This document shows positions 1 to 7,910 of a DNA stretch of 15,287 bases, in pieces. The translations under genes and the position numbers were made by a program. Position 1 is the stretch's first letter; the number at the start of each line of letters is the position of its first letter. The notes beneath the pieces were generated by a model. That model did not search any database and was not told the origin of the DNA. It was given only the letters and a program-made list of their open reading frames with translations. The stretch lies in NCBI GenBank assembly GCA_002490315.1, contig DLKG01000052.1:1-15287 (forward strand), in the 5' to 3' direction. This stretch comes from Prevotella sp. UBA7594. Its GTDB lineage: Bacteria; Bacteroidota; Bacteroidia; Bacteroidales; Bacteroidaceae.

Positions 1-43
1 GTTCTATGTTGAACTTGCGACCCCTCACAGAGTCTTCTTTTCA

Positions 44-124
44 AAAGCGCCACTTTAGCCCTTGTAAAGCGCCACTTTAGCCCTTGTAAAGCGCCGCTTT
101 AGCCCACGTAAAGCGCCGCTTTAG
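44..124. repeat. 22-bp tandem repeat, about 3.7 copies
   Basis: Units begin at 44, 66, 88 and 110; the last is cut off after about 15 bases. Units 1 and 2 are identical. Unit 3 differs at a few bases, and units 3 and 4 share the core AAAGCGCCGCTTTAG. The core is a near-palindrome (AAAGCG/CGCTTT), so each unit could form a small hairpin. It lies about 120 bases upstream of purB, before the promoter-like sequence. Function unknown. Confidence 0.85.
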
Positions 125-198
125 GAAAAGCGATGTAAAACCTCGGGAAAATAACATTATTTTATATAGAAAACAACAGATGTATAAAAACTTATTTG

Positions 199-206
199 TA
201 ATTTTG
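199..206 (+). promoter_or_regulatory. Putative -7 element for purB
   Basis: TAATTTTG fits the Bacteroidetes primary-sigma -7 consensus TAnnTTTG and would give a leader of about 30 bases. I see no good -33 TTTG at 19-20 bases upstream, so this is a weak call resting on one element and its position. Confidence 0.35.
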
Positions 207-241
207 CACTCTGTAATTACACATATTATAATATAGCAGTT

Positions 242-1588
242 ATGAAACTTGATTTGCTGACAGCCATTTCTCCAATCGACGGCCGTTACCGTGGCAAGAC
301 AGAGCGTCTTGCCGACTATTTCTCTGAGTATGCACTCATACGCTATCGCGTGCGCGTGGAAATCGAATACTTCATCACTCTCTGTGAGCTGCCTCTCCCG
401 CAGCTGAAAGACTTCGACCATTCGCTCTTCAGCCGCCTGCGCGACATTTATCTTAACTTTAACGAGCAGGAAGCACAGCGCGTGAAGGACATCGAGAAAG
501 TAACCAACCACGACGTGAAAGCCGTGGAATACTTCCTCAAGGAAGAGTTCGACAAGATTGGCGGGCTCGACGCCTTCAAGGAATTCATACACTTCGGACT
601 CACCTCGCAAGACATCAACAACACCTCCGTGCCCCTCTCCATCAAGGAGGCGCTCGCGGAAGTCTACTATCCCGTCGTGGAGGAGCTCATTGAGCAGCTC
701 CGTCAGTATGCAGAGGAGTGGAAGGACGTGCCCATGCTCGCCAAGACCCACGGACAGCCCGCCTCGCCGACACGCCTCGGCAAGGAAATCATGGTGTTCG
801 TCTACCGCCTGGAGGAGCAGCTGCGCCAGCTCAAGGCGTGCCGCCTCACAGCCAAGTTTGGCGGAGCCACCGGCAACTACAACGCCCACCACGTGGCCTA
901 CCCGCAGTACGACTGGAAGAAGTTTGGCGACCGCTTCGTCAGCGAGAAGCTCGGACTCGAGCGCGAGGAGTACACGACGCAGATAAGCAACTACGACTGC
1001 CTCGGCTCCGTATTCGACGCCATGCGCCGCATCAACACCATCATCATCGATCTCGACCGCGACTTCTGGATGTACATCTCTATGGAGTACTTCAAGCAGA
1101 AGATAAAGGCAGGAGAGGTAGGCTCAAGCGCCATGCCACACAAGGTAAACCCCATCGACTACGAGAACTCCGAGGGCAACCTCGGCATGGCAAACGCCGT
1201 GCTGCAGTTCCTCGCACAGAAGCTGCCAGTCAGCCGTCTGCAGCGCGACCTCACCGACTCCACGGTGCTCCGCAACGTCGGCGTGCCCTTCGGCCATAGC
1301 ATCATTGCCATGGAAAGCACGCTCAAGGGTCTGCGCAAGCTCATCCTCAACCGCGAGAAGCTTGAGGAAGACCTACAGAACACGTGGGCAGTCGTGGCGG
1401 AAGCCATACAGACCATTCTCCGCCGTGAGGCCTACCCGCATCCCTACGAAGCTCTGAAGGCTCTCACGCGCACCAACAAGCACATGACCGAGCAAACCAT
1501 CCACGAGTTCATACAGACGCTCAACGTCAGCGACGCCGTGAAGGCGGAACTCATGGCCATCACGCCAATGAACTACACAGGCATATAA
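242..1588 (+). CDS. purB: Adenylosuccinate lyase
   Basis: This cytosolic enzyme of the fumarase/aspartase superfamily acts twice in purine synthesis, cleaving SAICAR to AICAR and adenylosuccinate to AMP, releasing fumarate each time. The 448-residue product is close to the E. coli PurB length (456) and opens with the same kind of N-terminus (LTAISPIDGRY). The motif TSQDINN is at about 121-127 and KTHGQPAS at 168-175, with H170 matching the catalytic histidine. The superfamily signature SSAMPHKVNP is at 295-304, with S295 as the flexible-loop catalytic serine. The ATG at 242 is the only start giving the conserved N-terminus, and no Shine-Dalgarno is visible. It is followed after 65 bases by rluB. 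No missing active-site element was seen. Confidence 0.97.
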   Translation: MKLDLLTAISPIDGRYRGKTERLADYFSEYALIRYRVRVEIEYFITLCELPLPQLKDFDHSLFSRLRDIYLNFNEQEAQRVKDIEKVTNHDVKAVEYFLKEEFDKIGGLDAFKEFIHFGLTSQDINNTSVPLSIKEALAEVYYPVVEELIEQLRQYAEEWKDVPMLAKTHGQPASPTRLGKEIMVFVYRLEEQLRQLKACRLTAKFGGATGNYNAHHVAYPQYDWKKFGDRFVSEKLGLEREEYTTQISNYDCLGSVFDAMRRINTIIIDLDRDFWMYISMEYFKQKIKAGEVGSSAMPHKVNPIDYENSEGNLGMANAVLQFLAQKLPVSRLQRDLTDSTVLRNVGVPFGHSIIAMESTLKGLRKLILNREKLEEDLQNTWAVVAEAIQTILRREAYPHPYEALKALTRTNKHMTEQTIHEFIQTLNVSDAVKAELMAITPMNYTGI

Positions 1589-1619
1589 TAATAATTTTTT
1601 AACGTATATATAAACCTAC

Positions 1620-1635
1620 TTTGCCGAGAGGCAAA
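1620..1635 (+). other. Perfect 6-bp hairpin in the rluB leader
   Basis: TTTGCC and GGCAAA form a perfect stem around a GAGA tetraloop, 18 bases before the rluB ATG. No T-run follows directly, so it is not a convincing terminator. A 5'-leader structure that affects translation or stability is possible but unproven. It overlaps the in-frame TTG at 1621, which argues against that codon being the start. Confidence 0.5.
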
Positions 1636-1653
1636 CAACTGAAAAAAAGAACT

Positions 1654-3165
1654 ATGGATTCAGAAATGGAAAAGAATCAGGAACAGAACGCAGCAAATCA
1701 GACTACTGGCAATAGCGAGAGCTATAGCCACGCTGCAACAGGCAACTATCAGAAAGAGTACCGCAGTGTGACGGGACGACGCCCCCGCATTCATACAGGC
1801 CGCACGTACAATGCCGACCGTCAGACAACAACAAACAGCGAGGACGGCGCTTTCCGTCCGGAAGGCTTCGGAGCCGGACTCCAGAGCTCAGGCGGCTATC
1901 AGCAGCGACAGCAGCAAGGCGGCTACCAGCGCGGTGGCTATCAGCAGCGCGGCAGCTACGGACAGCAGCGCCAGCAGGGCGGCTATCGTCCGCGCTACAA
2001 CCAGGACGGCGACCAGCAGCAGGGTGGCTATCAGCCACGCCAGCAGGGCGGCTATCGTCCACGCTTCAATCAGGACGGCGACCAGCATCAGGGCGGCTAT
2101 CAGCCACGCCAGCAAGGAGGCTATCGCCCGCGCTACAATCAGGACGGCGACCAGCAGCATGGCGGCTACCAGCCACGTCAGCAAGGCGGCTATCAGCCAC
2201 GCCAGCAGGGAGGCTATCAGCAGCGCGGTGGCTATCAGCAGCGCGGTGGCTATCAGCAACGCGGAGGCTACGGACAGCAAGGAGGCTACCAGCGCGGAGG
2301 CTACGGACAGCAGGGTGGCTACCAGCGCGGAGGCTACGGACAGCAGGGTGGCTATCAGCAGCGTCAGCGCACACCGGGCTACGACCCCAATGCCAAGTAT
2401 AGCATGAAGAAGCGCATCGAATACAAGGAAGAGAACATCGATCCGAACGAGCCGATACGTCTCAACAAGTATCTTGCCAACGCCGGCATCTGCTCGCGCC
2501 GTGAGGCCGACGAGTTCATACAGGCAGGCGTGGTGACAGTGAACGGAGAGGTTGTGACGGAACTCGGCACAAAGATAAAGCGCACCGACGAGATTAAATT
2601 CCACGACCAGCCCGTGACTCTCGAAAAGAAAGTGTACGTGCTGCTCAACAAGCCTAAGGACTGCGTGACGACAAGCGACGACCCGCAGCAGCGCAAGACC
2701 GTGATGGACCTCGTGAAGAACGTGTGCCCGGAGCGCATCTACCCCGTCGGACGACTCGACCGCAACACCACTGGCGTGCTGCTTCTCACCAACGACGGCG
2801 ACCTCGCTTCGAAGCTCACACATCCGAAGTTCCTCAAGAAGAAGGTCTACCACGTCTACCTCGACAAGAACGTGACGGCTCACGACCTCCAGCAGATTGC
2901 CGACGGCATAGAGCTTGAGGACGGTGAGGTGCATGCCGACGCCATCGAGTACGCCAGCGACACCGACAAGAGCCAGGTGGGCATCGAGATCCACAGCGGC
3001 AAGAACCGTATCGTGCGCCGCATCTTCGAACACCTCGGCTACCGCGTCGTGAAACTCGACCGCGTGCAGTTTGCCGGACTCACCAAGAAAAACCTGCGCC
3101 GCGGCGACTGGCGCTTCCTCACAGAGAAGGAAGTGGAGATGCTGCGTATGGGTGCATTCGAGTAA
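1654..3165 (+). CDS. rluB: 23S rRNA pseudouridine synthase, RluB/RsuA family, with long N-terminal low-complexity tail
   Basis: Members of this family isomerise a specific uridine in rRNA to pseudouridine. From the ATG at 1654 the protein has 503 residues, much longer than E. coli RluB (about 290). Residues 1-60 are polar. About 70-245 are an almost pure Gly/Gln/Tyr/Arg region (GGYQQR, GGYGQQ, QGGYRPR units). An S4 RNA-binding domain follows at about 267-330 (IRLNKYLANAGICSRREAD). The synthase domain carries GRLDRNTTGVLLLTNDGD, with catalytic Asp at D369, and the C-terminal KNRIVRRIFEHLGYRVVKLDR typical of RsuA/RluB/E/F. A TTG at 1621 would add 11 residues but lies in a hairpin; ATG 1666 is another option. 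The exact target (RluB versus another member) is inferred; the family is certain. Confidence 0.92.
   Translation: MDSEMEKNQEQNAANQTTGNSESYSHAATGNYQKEYRSVTGRRPRIHTGRTYNADRQTTTNSEDGAFRPEGFGAGLQSSGGYQQRQQQGGYQRGGYQQRGSYGQQRQQGGYRPRYNQDGDQQQGGYQPRQQGGYRPRFNQDGDQHQGGYQPRQQGGYRPRYNQDGDQQHGGYQPRQQGGYQPRQQGGYQQRGGYQQRGGYQQRGGYGQQGGYQRGGYGQQGGYQRGGYGQQGGYQQRQRTPGYDPNAKYSMKKRIEYKEENIDPNEPIRLNKYLANAGICSRREADEFIQAGVVTVNGEVVTELGTKIKRTDEIKFHDQPVTLEKKVYVLLNKPKDCVTTSDDPQQRKTVMDLVKNVCPERIYPVGRLDRNTTGVLLLTNDGDLASKLTHPKFLKKKVYHVYLDKNVTAHDLQQIADGIELEDGEVHADAIEYASDTDKSQVGIEIHSGKNRIVRRIFEHLGYRVVKLDRVQFAGLTKKNLRRGDWRFLTEKEVEMLRMGAFE
1972..2178 (+). repeat. Three 69-bp in-frame tandem repeats in rluB
   Basis: Units at 1972, 2041 and 2110 each encode 23 residues of the pattern QQGGYRPR(Y/F)NQDGDQ followed by xxGGYQPR. 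Differences are mostly synonymous third-position changes plus Y/F and Q/H swaps. This suggests the amino-acid pattern is maintained by selection after duplication. A shortened copy follows. Confidence 0.9.
2263..2361 (+). repeat. Three 33-bp in-frame tandem repeats in rluB
   Basis: Units at 2263, 2296 and 2329 encode GGYGQQGGYQR; the last ends in QQ instead of QR. They close the disordered tail just before the S4 domain. The near-identity of the DNA makes copy-number change by slippage likely. Confidence 0.88.
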
Positions 3166-3179
3166 TATAGTATATTATA

Positions 3180-3309
3180 ATGTTAAGTGTTAAATGATAA
3201 GTGTCAGGTGTTAAATGTTAAGTGTTAGGTGCTGATTGCCGAGCGTATGGCGTATGGCATTTAACACTTAACACTTAACACTTAGCATTTAACGTTTAGC
3301 ACTTAACAT
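3180..3309 (+). repeat. 130-base imperfect inverted repeat of TTAACAC-type heptads before asnS
   Basis: The left arm (3180-3232) and right arm (3257-3309) are both 53 bases long and complementary apart from about 10 positions, with a 24-base loop. Of those 10, about 7 become G-U pairs in a + strand transcript, leaving about 3 true mismatches. The arms consist of the degenerate heptad TTAACAC / GTGTTAA. The right arm ends 14 bases before the asnS ATG, so the structure would sit at the ribosome entry site if transcribed. The loop holds a doubled GCGTATG. A related single arm precedes lolD. Confidence 0.85.
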
Positions 3310-3323
3310 CTAAATCAATAAAA

Positions 3324-4751
3324 ATGGAAACAATAAAGAGAACTAAGGTTGTCGACGCGCTCGCGCGCACCGACTTCGGCGCCAAGGTATGCGTGAAAGG
3401 ATGGGTGCGCACCCACCGCAGTTCAAAGGCTGTAGACTTCATTGCACTCAACGACGGATCAACGATAAAGAACATTCAGATTGTTGTCGACCCGACGAAG
3501 TTCGACGCCGACATGCTGAAGCAAATCACCACCGGCGCCTGCATCTGCGCCGTAGGCACTCTCGTGGAGAGCCAGGGCAAGGGACAGACTTCCGAAATAC
3601 AGTGTGAGAGCCTGAACATCTACGGCACGTGCGGACTCGACTACCCCATGCAGAAGAAGGGACAGTCGTTTGAGTACATGCGCCAGTATGCCCATCTGCG
3701 TCTGCGCACCAACACGTTCGGCGCCGTAATGCGCATACGCCACAACATGGCAATGGCCATACACACCTACTTCCATGAGCACGGCTACTTCTATTTCAAC
3801 ACGCCGCTCATCACTGCCAGCGACTGCGAGGGCGCAGGACAGATGTTCCAGGTGACGACGAAAAACCTCTACAACCTCAAGAAAACTCCCGACGGAAAGA
3901 TCGACTACTCCGACGACTTCTTCGGCAAGCAGACATCGCTGACCGTCAGCGGACAGCTTGAGGGCGAGCTCGGAGCCACAGCGCTCGGAGCCATCTACAC
4001 ATTCGGACCTACCTTCCGCGCAGAAAACTCCAACACTCCGCGCCACTTGGCTGAGTTCTGGATGGTGGAGCCTGAGGTGGCATTCCTCGACATGGACGGA
4101 CTCATGGAGCTGGAAGAGGACTTCATAAAGTACTGCATACGCTGGGCTCTGGAGCACTGCAAGGACGACCTCGAGTTCCTCAACAAGATGATCGACAAGG
4201 GTCTTATCGAGCGTCTTGAGGGCGTGCTCAACTCTTCCTTCGTTCACCTGCCCTACACCGAGGGCATACGCATCCTCCAGGAGGCCATCAAGAACGGAAA
4301 GAAATTCGAGTTCCCGTGCGAGTGGGGCGACGACCTCGCCTCGGAGCACGAGCGCTTCCTCGTTGAGGAGCACTTCAAGCGCCCGGTCATCATGACCAAC
4401 TACCCGAAGGCCATCAAGGCATTCTACATGAAGATAGACGACGAGGAGTCGGGCTTCGGCGGCAAGAGCGGCAAGACCGTGCAGGGCACAGACGTGCTCT
4501 TCCCGCAGATTGGCGAAATCATAGGTGGCTCCGTGCGTGAGGAGAGCTACGACAAGCTGATGAACGAGATTGAGGAGCGCCACATCCCGATGAAGGACAT
4601 GACGTGGTACCTCGACACGCGCAAGTACGGCTCATGCCCCCACGCAGGCTTCGGCCTCGGCTTCGAGCGCCTCATCCTCTTCGTGACGGGTATGCAGAAC
4701 ATCCGCGACGTCATCCCCTTCCCGCGCACTCCGAAGTCAGCCGAATTCTAA
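3324..4751 (+). CDS. asnS: Asparaginyl-tRNA synthetase
   Basis: This class IIb synthetase charges tRNA-Asn with asparagine using ATP in the cytosol. Residues 20-100 form the OB-fold anticodon-binding domain ([14 protein letters not shown]). The catalytic core includes motif 2 around [16 protein letters not shown] (231-246), where the asparagine-specific ENSNT distinguishes it from AspRS. Motif 3 is GFGLGFERL (442-450), and the protein ends in the family-typical [10 protein letters not shown]. Length 475 is slightly above E. coli AsnRS (466). Part of the excess is a Gly-rich insert near 375-383, before the [12 protein letters not shown] stretch. The ATG at 3324 gives the conserved start, 14 bases after a large inverted repeat. 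The stop codon lies inside a short direct repeat. Confidence 0.97.
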   Translation: METIKRTKVVDALARTDFGAKVCVKGWVRTHRSSKAVDFIALNDGSTIKNIQIVVDPTKFDADMLKQITTGACICAVGTLVESQGKGQTSEIQCESLNIYGTCGLDYPMQKKGQSFEYMRQYAHLRLRTNTFGAVMRIRHNMAMAIHTYFHEHGYFYFNTPLITASDCEGAGQMFQVTTKNLYNLKKTPDGKIDYSDDFFGKQTSLTVSGQLEGELGATALGAIYTFGPTFRAENSNTPRHLAEFWMVEPEVAFLDMDGLMELEEDFIKYCIRWALEHCKDDLEFLNKMIDKGLIERLEGVLNSSFVHLPYTEGIRILQEAIKNGKKFEFPCEWGDDLASEHERFLVEEHFKRPVIMTNYPKAIKAFYMKIDDEESGFGGKSGKTVQGTDVLFPQIGEIIGGSVREESYDKLMNEIEERHIPMKDMTWYLDTRKYGSCPHAGFGLGFERLILFVTGMQNIRDVIPFPRTPKSAEF

Positions 4752-4821
4752 AACGAAGAGGCAGAAACTAAAACGGAGCGATGTCAACAACATCTGCCGA
4801 CTTCTAAAACGGAGAGGCAGA
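4740..4821. repeat. 26-bp direct repeat spanning the asnS stop codon
   Basis: Copies at 4740-4765 and 4796-4821 match at 24 of 26 bases, 56 bases apart. The first holds the last asnS codons and the TAA stop. The second looks like a non-coding copy, still with TTCTAA. A shorter related piece (CTAAAACGGAG) lies between them near 4768. A 5-bp hairpin (GATGT/ACATC) precedes the second copy. Confidence 0.8.
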
Positions 4822-4871
4822 TGCCCCTCCAGCCGACAAGAAAGAACTCCGCTTTAATCAAACACATAAAT

Positions 4872-4936
4872 CACGGAACCCACGTAAGGCAGAAGCAAAT
4901 TTCCGTCCTTTCAGTGAGTTCCGTGTTCGTTTTTTT
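4872..4936 (+). terminator. Probable terminator after asnS
   Basis: CACGGAAC (4872-4879) pairs perfectly with GTTCCGTG (4918-4925), and TTCG plus seven Ts (4930-4936) follow. The 38-base loop is long for an intrinsic terminator. TTTCCGT near 4900 could also pair with the left arm, so two mutually exclusive folds exist. Confidence 0.5.
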
Positions 4937-4938
4937 AG

Positions 4939-4946
4939 TACCTTTG
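4939..4946 (+). promoter_or_regulatory. Putative -7 element for the antiporter gene
   Basis: TACCTTTG is an exact match to TAnnTTTG, directly after the T-run of the asnS terminator. It would give a leader of roughly 45 bases to the ATG at 4997. The -33 region shows no clean TTTG. Confidence 0.5.
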
Positions 4947-4996
4947 TAAAATCAATCACACGGCACCCCCATACACGAACATCAAAACAAGCCGAA

Positions 4997-7126
4997 ATGA
5001 CCAACCTTGCCAGCTATTTCCCGATCACCGACCCCACACTGATATTCTTCGTGGTGCTGCTCATCATCCTCTTTGCGCCCATCATTATGGGCAAACTGCG
5101 CATACCACATATAATAGGTATGGTGCTCGCCGGTGTCGCCATAGGCAAGTACGGCTTCAACATCCTCGTGCGCGACGACTCGTTCGAGCTGTTTGGCAAA
5201 GTGGGACTCTACTACATCATGTTCCTCGCATCCCTTGAGATGGACACAGAAAGCGTGAAGCGCCACGGCTCGCGCTTCCTCCTCTTCGGACTGATGACCT
5301 TCACCCTGCCCTTCTTACTCACATTCACAGCGACACACACCCTGCTCGGCTATCCCTCCCTCGCCGCCCTGCTGCTCGGCTGCCTAATGGCGTCGAACAC
5401 TCTCGTCGCCTACCCAATCGTCGGGCGCTATGGTCTGCAGAAGAAACCAAGCGTCGCACTTTCCGTCGGTTCCTCAATGATTTCGCTCCTCATGGCACTC
5501 GTAGCGCTCGCCGGAGCCGTGGCGGCATACGGAGGCGAGACGGGCGTAGGCTTCTGGCTGCTCTTCGCTGGCAAGTTCGTGGGCTACTGCCTCGCGATGG
5601 CACTGCTCATTCCGAGGCTCACACGCTGGTTTCTGCGCCGCTACAGCGACGCCGTCATGCAGTTTATCTTCGTCATGTCGATGCTCTTCATGAGCGCCGC
5701 TCTCAGTGAGCTGGCAGGACTCGAAGGCATCTTCGGCGCCTTCCTCGCCGGACTCATCCTCAACCGCTACATCCCACACGTATCTCCGCTCATGAACCGC
5801 ATAGAGTTCATCGGCAACGCGCTCTTCATACCCTACTTCCTCATCGGCGTCGGAATGCTCATCAACGTGCGACTGCTCTTCGAGGGCAGCGAAGTGCTCG
5901 TCGCCGTACTCGTGATTGCCGGCTTCGGCACGGTAGGCAAGGCAATAGCAGCCTACGCCTCGGCACGTCTGCTTAAGATGCCCGTCTCGTCGGGCAACAT
6001 GATGTTCGGACTCACTTCCGCACACGCAGCCGGAGCAATCGCCATGATCATGATTGGCATGCGTATCAATATGCCCGACGGACAACCGCTCGTCAGCGAC
6101 GACATGCTCAACGGCGTCGTGATAATGATTCTCGTGACGTGCATCATCTCCACCATCACGACGGAGCATGCAGCTCAGCAAATCACCCTGCGCGACAGCG
6201 AGATGCCCCACGACGAGATGCCCTCGGCAGAGGAGAAGGTGCTCATTCCTATCAAATACCCCGAATACGCGCAGCACCTCGTCAATCTCGCCATGCTCAT
6301 GCGCAACCCCAAAAACACAACACAACTCGTAGGCCTCAACGTTGTCTACGACGACGACGACATGAGGCGCAACTTTGAGCAGGGTAGCCAGCTGCTTGAA
6401 CGCATGGCGCAATACGCTGCTTCGGCAGACATGACGATGCAGACACAAGTGAGAGTAGCGGCTAACATCGCCAACGGCATACGACACGCCTTCAAGGAAT
6501 ACAGAGCCACGGAAATCCTCATCGGAATGCACATGCACAAGGAAGTGTCGCAGAAGTTCTGGGGCGCCTTCCATCAGAGCCTCTTCAACGGACTCAACGC
6601 GCAGATTATCATGGCACGCCTCAAGCAACCGCTCTCAACGATAAGACGCATAGAGGTGGCTGTGCCCTCAAGAGCGCAGTTTGAACCGGGCTTCTACCGA
6701 TGGATGGAACGCCTGTCAAGGCTCGCCGAGAATCTTGAGTGCCACACGGAGTTCTACGGACGCAACGACGTGCTGCCGCTCATACGCGACTTCATCGCCT
6801 CACACCATCCCGGCATGAGACGCTCGTTCAAGGAGATGAAACACTGGGCGGAGATGCCCGACATCGCCTCCACCATCTCCGACGACCACCTCTTCGTTGT
6901 CGTCACGGCACGAAAGGGCACCGTCTCCTACAAGAACGCGCTCGAACACCTGCCCGAGGAAATCACAAGCAGCTTCTCTGGCTCCAACATCATGATTGTC
7001 TTCCCCGACCAGCACGGCGACGCCATGGACGAGATGACCTTCGCACAGCCGCAACACACCGAGGATCAAAGCGCTTACGAAGCCATCGGAAAGTGGATTA
7101 AGAAGAAGACGAAATTCAACAATTGA
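4997..7126 (+). CDS. CPA2-family cation:proton antiporter with C-terminal cytoplasmic domain
   Basis: This is an inner-membrane monovalent cation/H+ exchanger-type protein of 709 residues. Residues 13-395 hold roughly 12 hydrophobic segments with the CPA2 pattern: KLRIPHIIGMVLAGVAIG (33-50), GLEGIFGAFLAGLILN (241-256) and HAAGAIAMIMIGMR (343-356). Residues 400-709 are hydrophilic. KVLIPIKYPEYAQ (414-426) starts what resembles a UspA-like fold, possibly two in tandem, as in other Bacteroidetes antiporters of this type. The segment SVGSSMISLLMALVALAG (156-173) sits where many CPA2 proteins carry an acidic residue (xTDxLAL), but none is present. The transported ion cannot be read from sequence. 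It has its own promoter-like element, and lolD follows after 58 bases. Confidence 0.88.
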   Translation: MTNLASYFPITDPTLIFFVVLLIILFAPIIMGKLRIPHIIGMVLAGVAIGKYGFNILVRDDSFELFGKVGLYYIMFLASLEMDTESVKRHGSRFLLFGLMTFTLPFLLTFTATHTLLGYPSLAALLLGCLMASNTLVAYPIVGRYGLQKKPSVALSVGSSMISLLMALVALAGAVAAYGGETGVGFWLLFAGKFVGYCLAMALLIPRLTRWFLRRYSDAVMQFIFVMSMLFMSAALSELAGLEGIFGAFLAGLILNRYIPHVSPLMNRIEFIGNALFIPYFLIGVGMLINVRLLFEGSEVLVAVLVIAGFGTVGKAIAAYASARLLKMPVSSGNMMFGLTSAHAAGAIAMIMIGMRINMPDGQPLVSDDMLNGVVIMILVTCIISTITTEHAAQQITLRDSEMPHDEMPSAEEKVLIPIKYPEYAQHLVNLAMLMRNPKNTTQLVGLNVVYDDDDMRRNFEQGSQLLERMAQYAASADMTMQTQVRVAANIANGIRHAFKEYRATEILIGMHMHKEVSQKFWGAFHQSLFNGLNAQIIMARLKQPLSTIRRIEVAVPSRAQFEPGFYRWMERLSRLAENLECHTEFYGRNDVLPLIRDFIASHHPGMRRSFKEMKHWAEMPDIASTISDDHLFVVVTARKGTVSYKNALEHLPEEITSSFSGSNIMIVFPDQHGDAMDEMTFAQPQHTEDQSAYEAIGKWIKKKTKFNN

Positions 7127-7144
7127 CTTATCACCACAATTTGA

Positions 7145-7169
7145 CATTTAACACTTAACACTTAACATT
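7145..7169. repeat. Single TTAACAC heptad arm before lolD
   Basis: This stretch shares 23 consecutive bases with the right arm of the inverted repeat before asnS (3258-3280). It ends about 15 bases before the lolD ATG, nearly the same spacing as at asnS. No complementary left arm is present here. Confidence 0.8.
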
Positions 7170-7184
7170 CAAAGGACAAGAAGA

Positions 7185-7841
7185 ATGATTGACATAAAAG
7201 GAATAAAGAAAAGCTTCGGCACACTCGAAGTGCTGAAGGGCATCGACCTCCACATCAACAAGGGGGAGGTGGTGAGCATCGTCGGACCCAGCGGTGCAGG
7301 TAAAACGACACTGCTGCAGATAATGGGCACTCTCGACAAACCCGACTGCGGACAGGTAAGCATCAACGACGTTGACGTACTCGCCTTAAACTCCAACAAA
7401 CTGAGCGACTTCCGCAACAAACACATTGGATTCGTCTTCCAGTTCCACCAACTCCTGCCGGAGTTCACTGCCCTGGAAAACATCATGATTCCTGCCTTCA
7501 TCGGAGGCAAGGGTAAGGCGGAAGCAAAGAAACGGGCACTTGAACTGCTCGACTTCATGGGACTTGCCGACCGTGCCGGGCACAAACCCAACGAATTGTC
7601 GGGCGGCGAGAAGCAACGAGTGGCTGTGGCAAGGGCACTCGTCAACAATCCTGCCGTGGTGTTCGCAGACGAACCCTCCGGCTCGCTCGACTCAAAAAAC
7701 AAAGCTGAACTCCACCAGCTCTTCTTCGACCTGCGCGACAAGTTCGGACAAACCTTTGTCATCGTGACTCACGACGAACACCTCGCCAGCATCACCGACC
7801 GCACCATACACATCGAGGACGGCAAAATCATCGAGCCGTAG
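7185..7841 (+). CDS. lolD: ABC transporter ATP-binding protein, LolD type
   Basis: The 218-residue ATPase has every ABC motif: Walker A GPSGAGKT (34-41), Q-loop with Q86, signature LSGGEKQ (138-144), Walker B VVFADEP (158-164) and H-loop H196 (VTHDEH). The stretch [17 protein letters not shown] (83-99) is characteristic of LolD. LolD powers release of lipoproteins from the inner membrane to the periplasmic carrier LolA, working with the permeases LolC/E. No permease gene is adjacent, as is common for Bacteroidetes lolD. Without its partner the LolD name rests on sequence resemblance; a MacB/FtsE-like ATPase is the alternative. It is preceded by a TTAACAC repeat and followed 69 bases later by cvfB. 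Confidence 0.85.
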   Translation: MIDIKGIKKSFGTLEVLKGIDLHINKGEVVSIVGPSGAGKTTLLQIMGTLDKPDCGQVSINDVDVLALNSNKLSDFRNKHIGFVFQFHQLLPEFTALENIMIPAFIGGKGKAEAKKRALELLDFMGLADRAGHKPNELSGGEKQRVAVARALVNNPAVVFADEPSGSLDSKNKAELHQLFFDLRDKFGQTFVIVTHDEHLASITDRTIHIEDGKIIEP

Positions 7842-7910
7842 AATACGCCACAACAGACAGCCCCTACATTCTTCCAACATACGTGCAACTCAACAAAACA
7901 TTTTTTCCAT

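Noticed and set aside
44..124. Possible CRISPR array
   Set aside because: The 22-bp units abut with no unique spacers and no cas genes are nearby.
1811..2407. Repetitive open frames in other phases over the rluB repeat region, both strands
   Set aside because: In-phase tandem repeats without stops keep all frames open; only the frame joined to the S4 and synthase domains is coding.
3459..4583. 374-codon open frame on the minus strand opposite asnS
   Set aside because: It is fully antisense to a well-conserved gene, has no family resemblance, and arises from GC-rich codon choice.
5474..6628. 384-codon open frame on the minus strand opposite the antiporter
   Set aside because: The composition is rich in His, Glu and Val, as expected for the complement of a membrane-protein gene, and no recognisable domain is seen.
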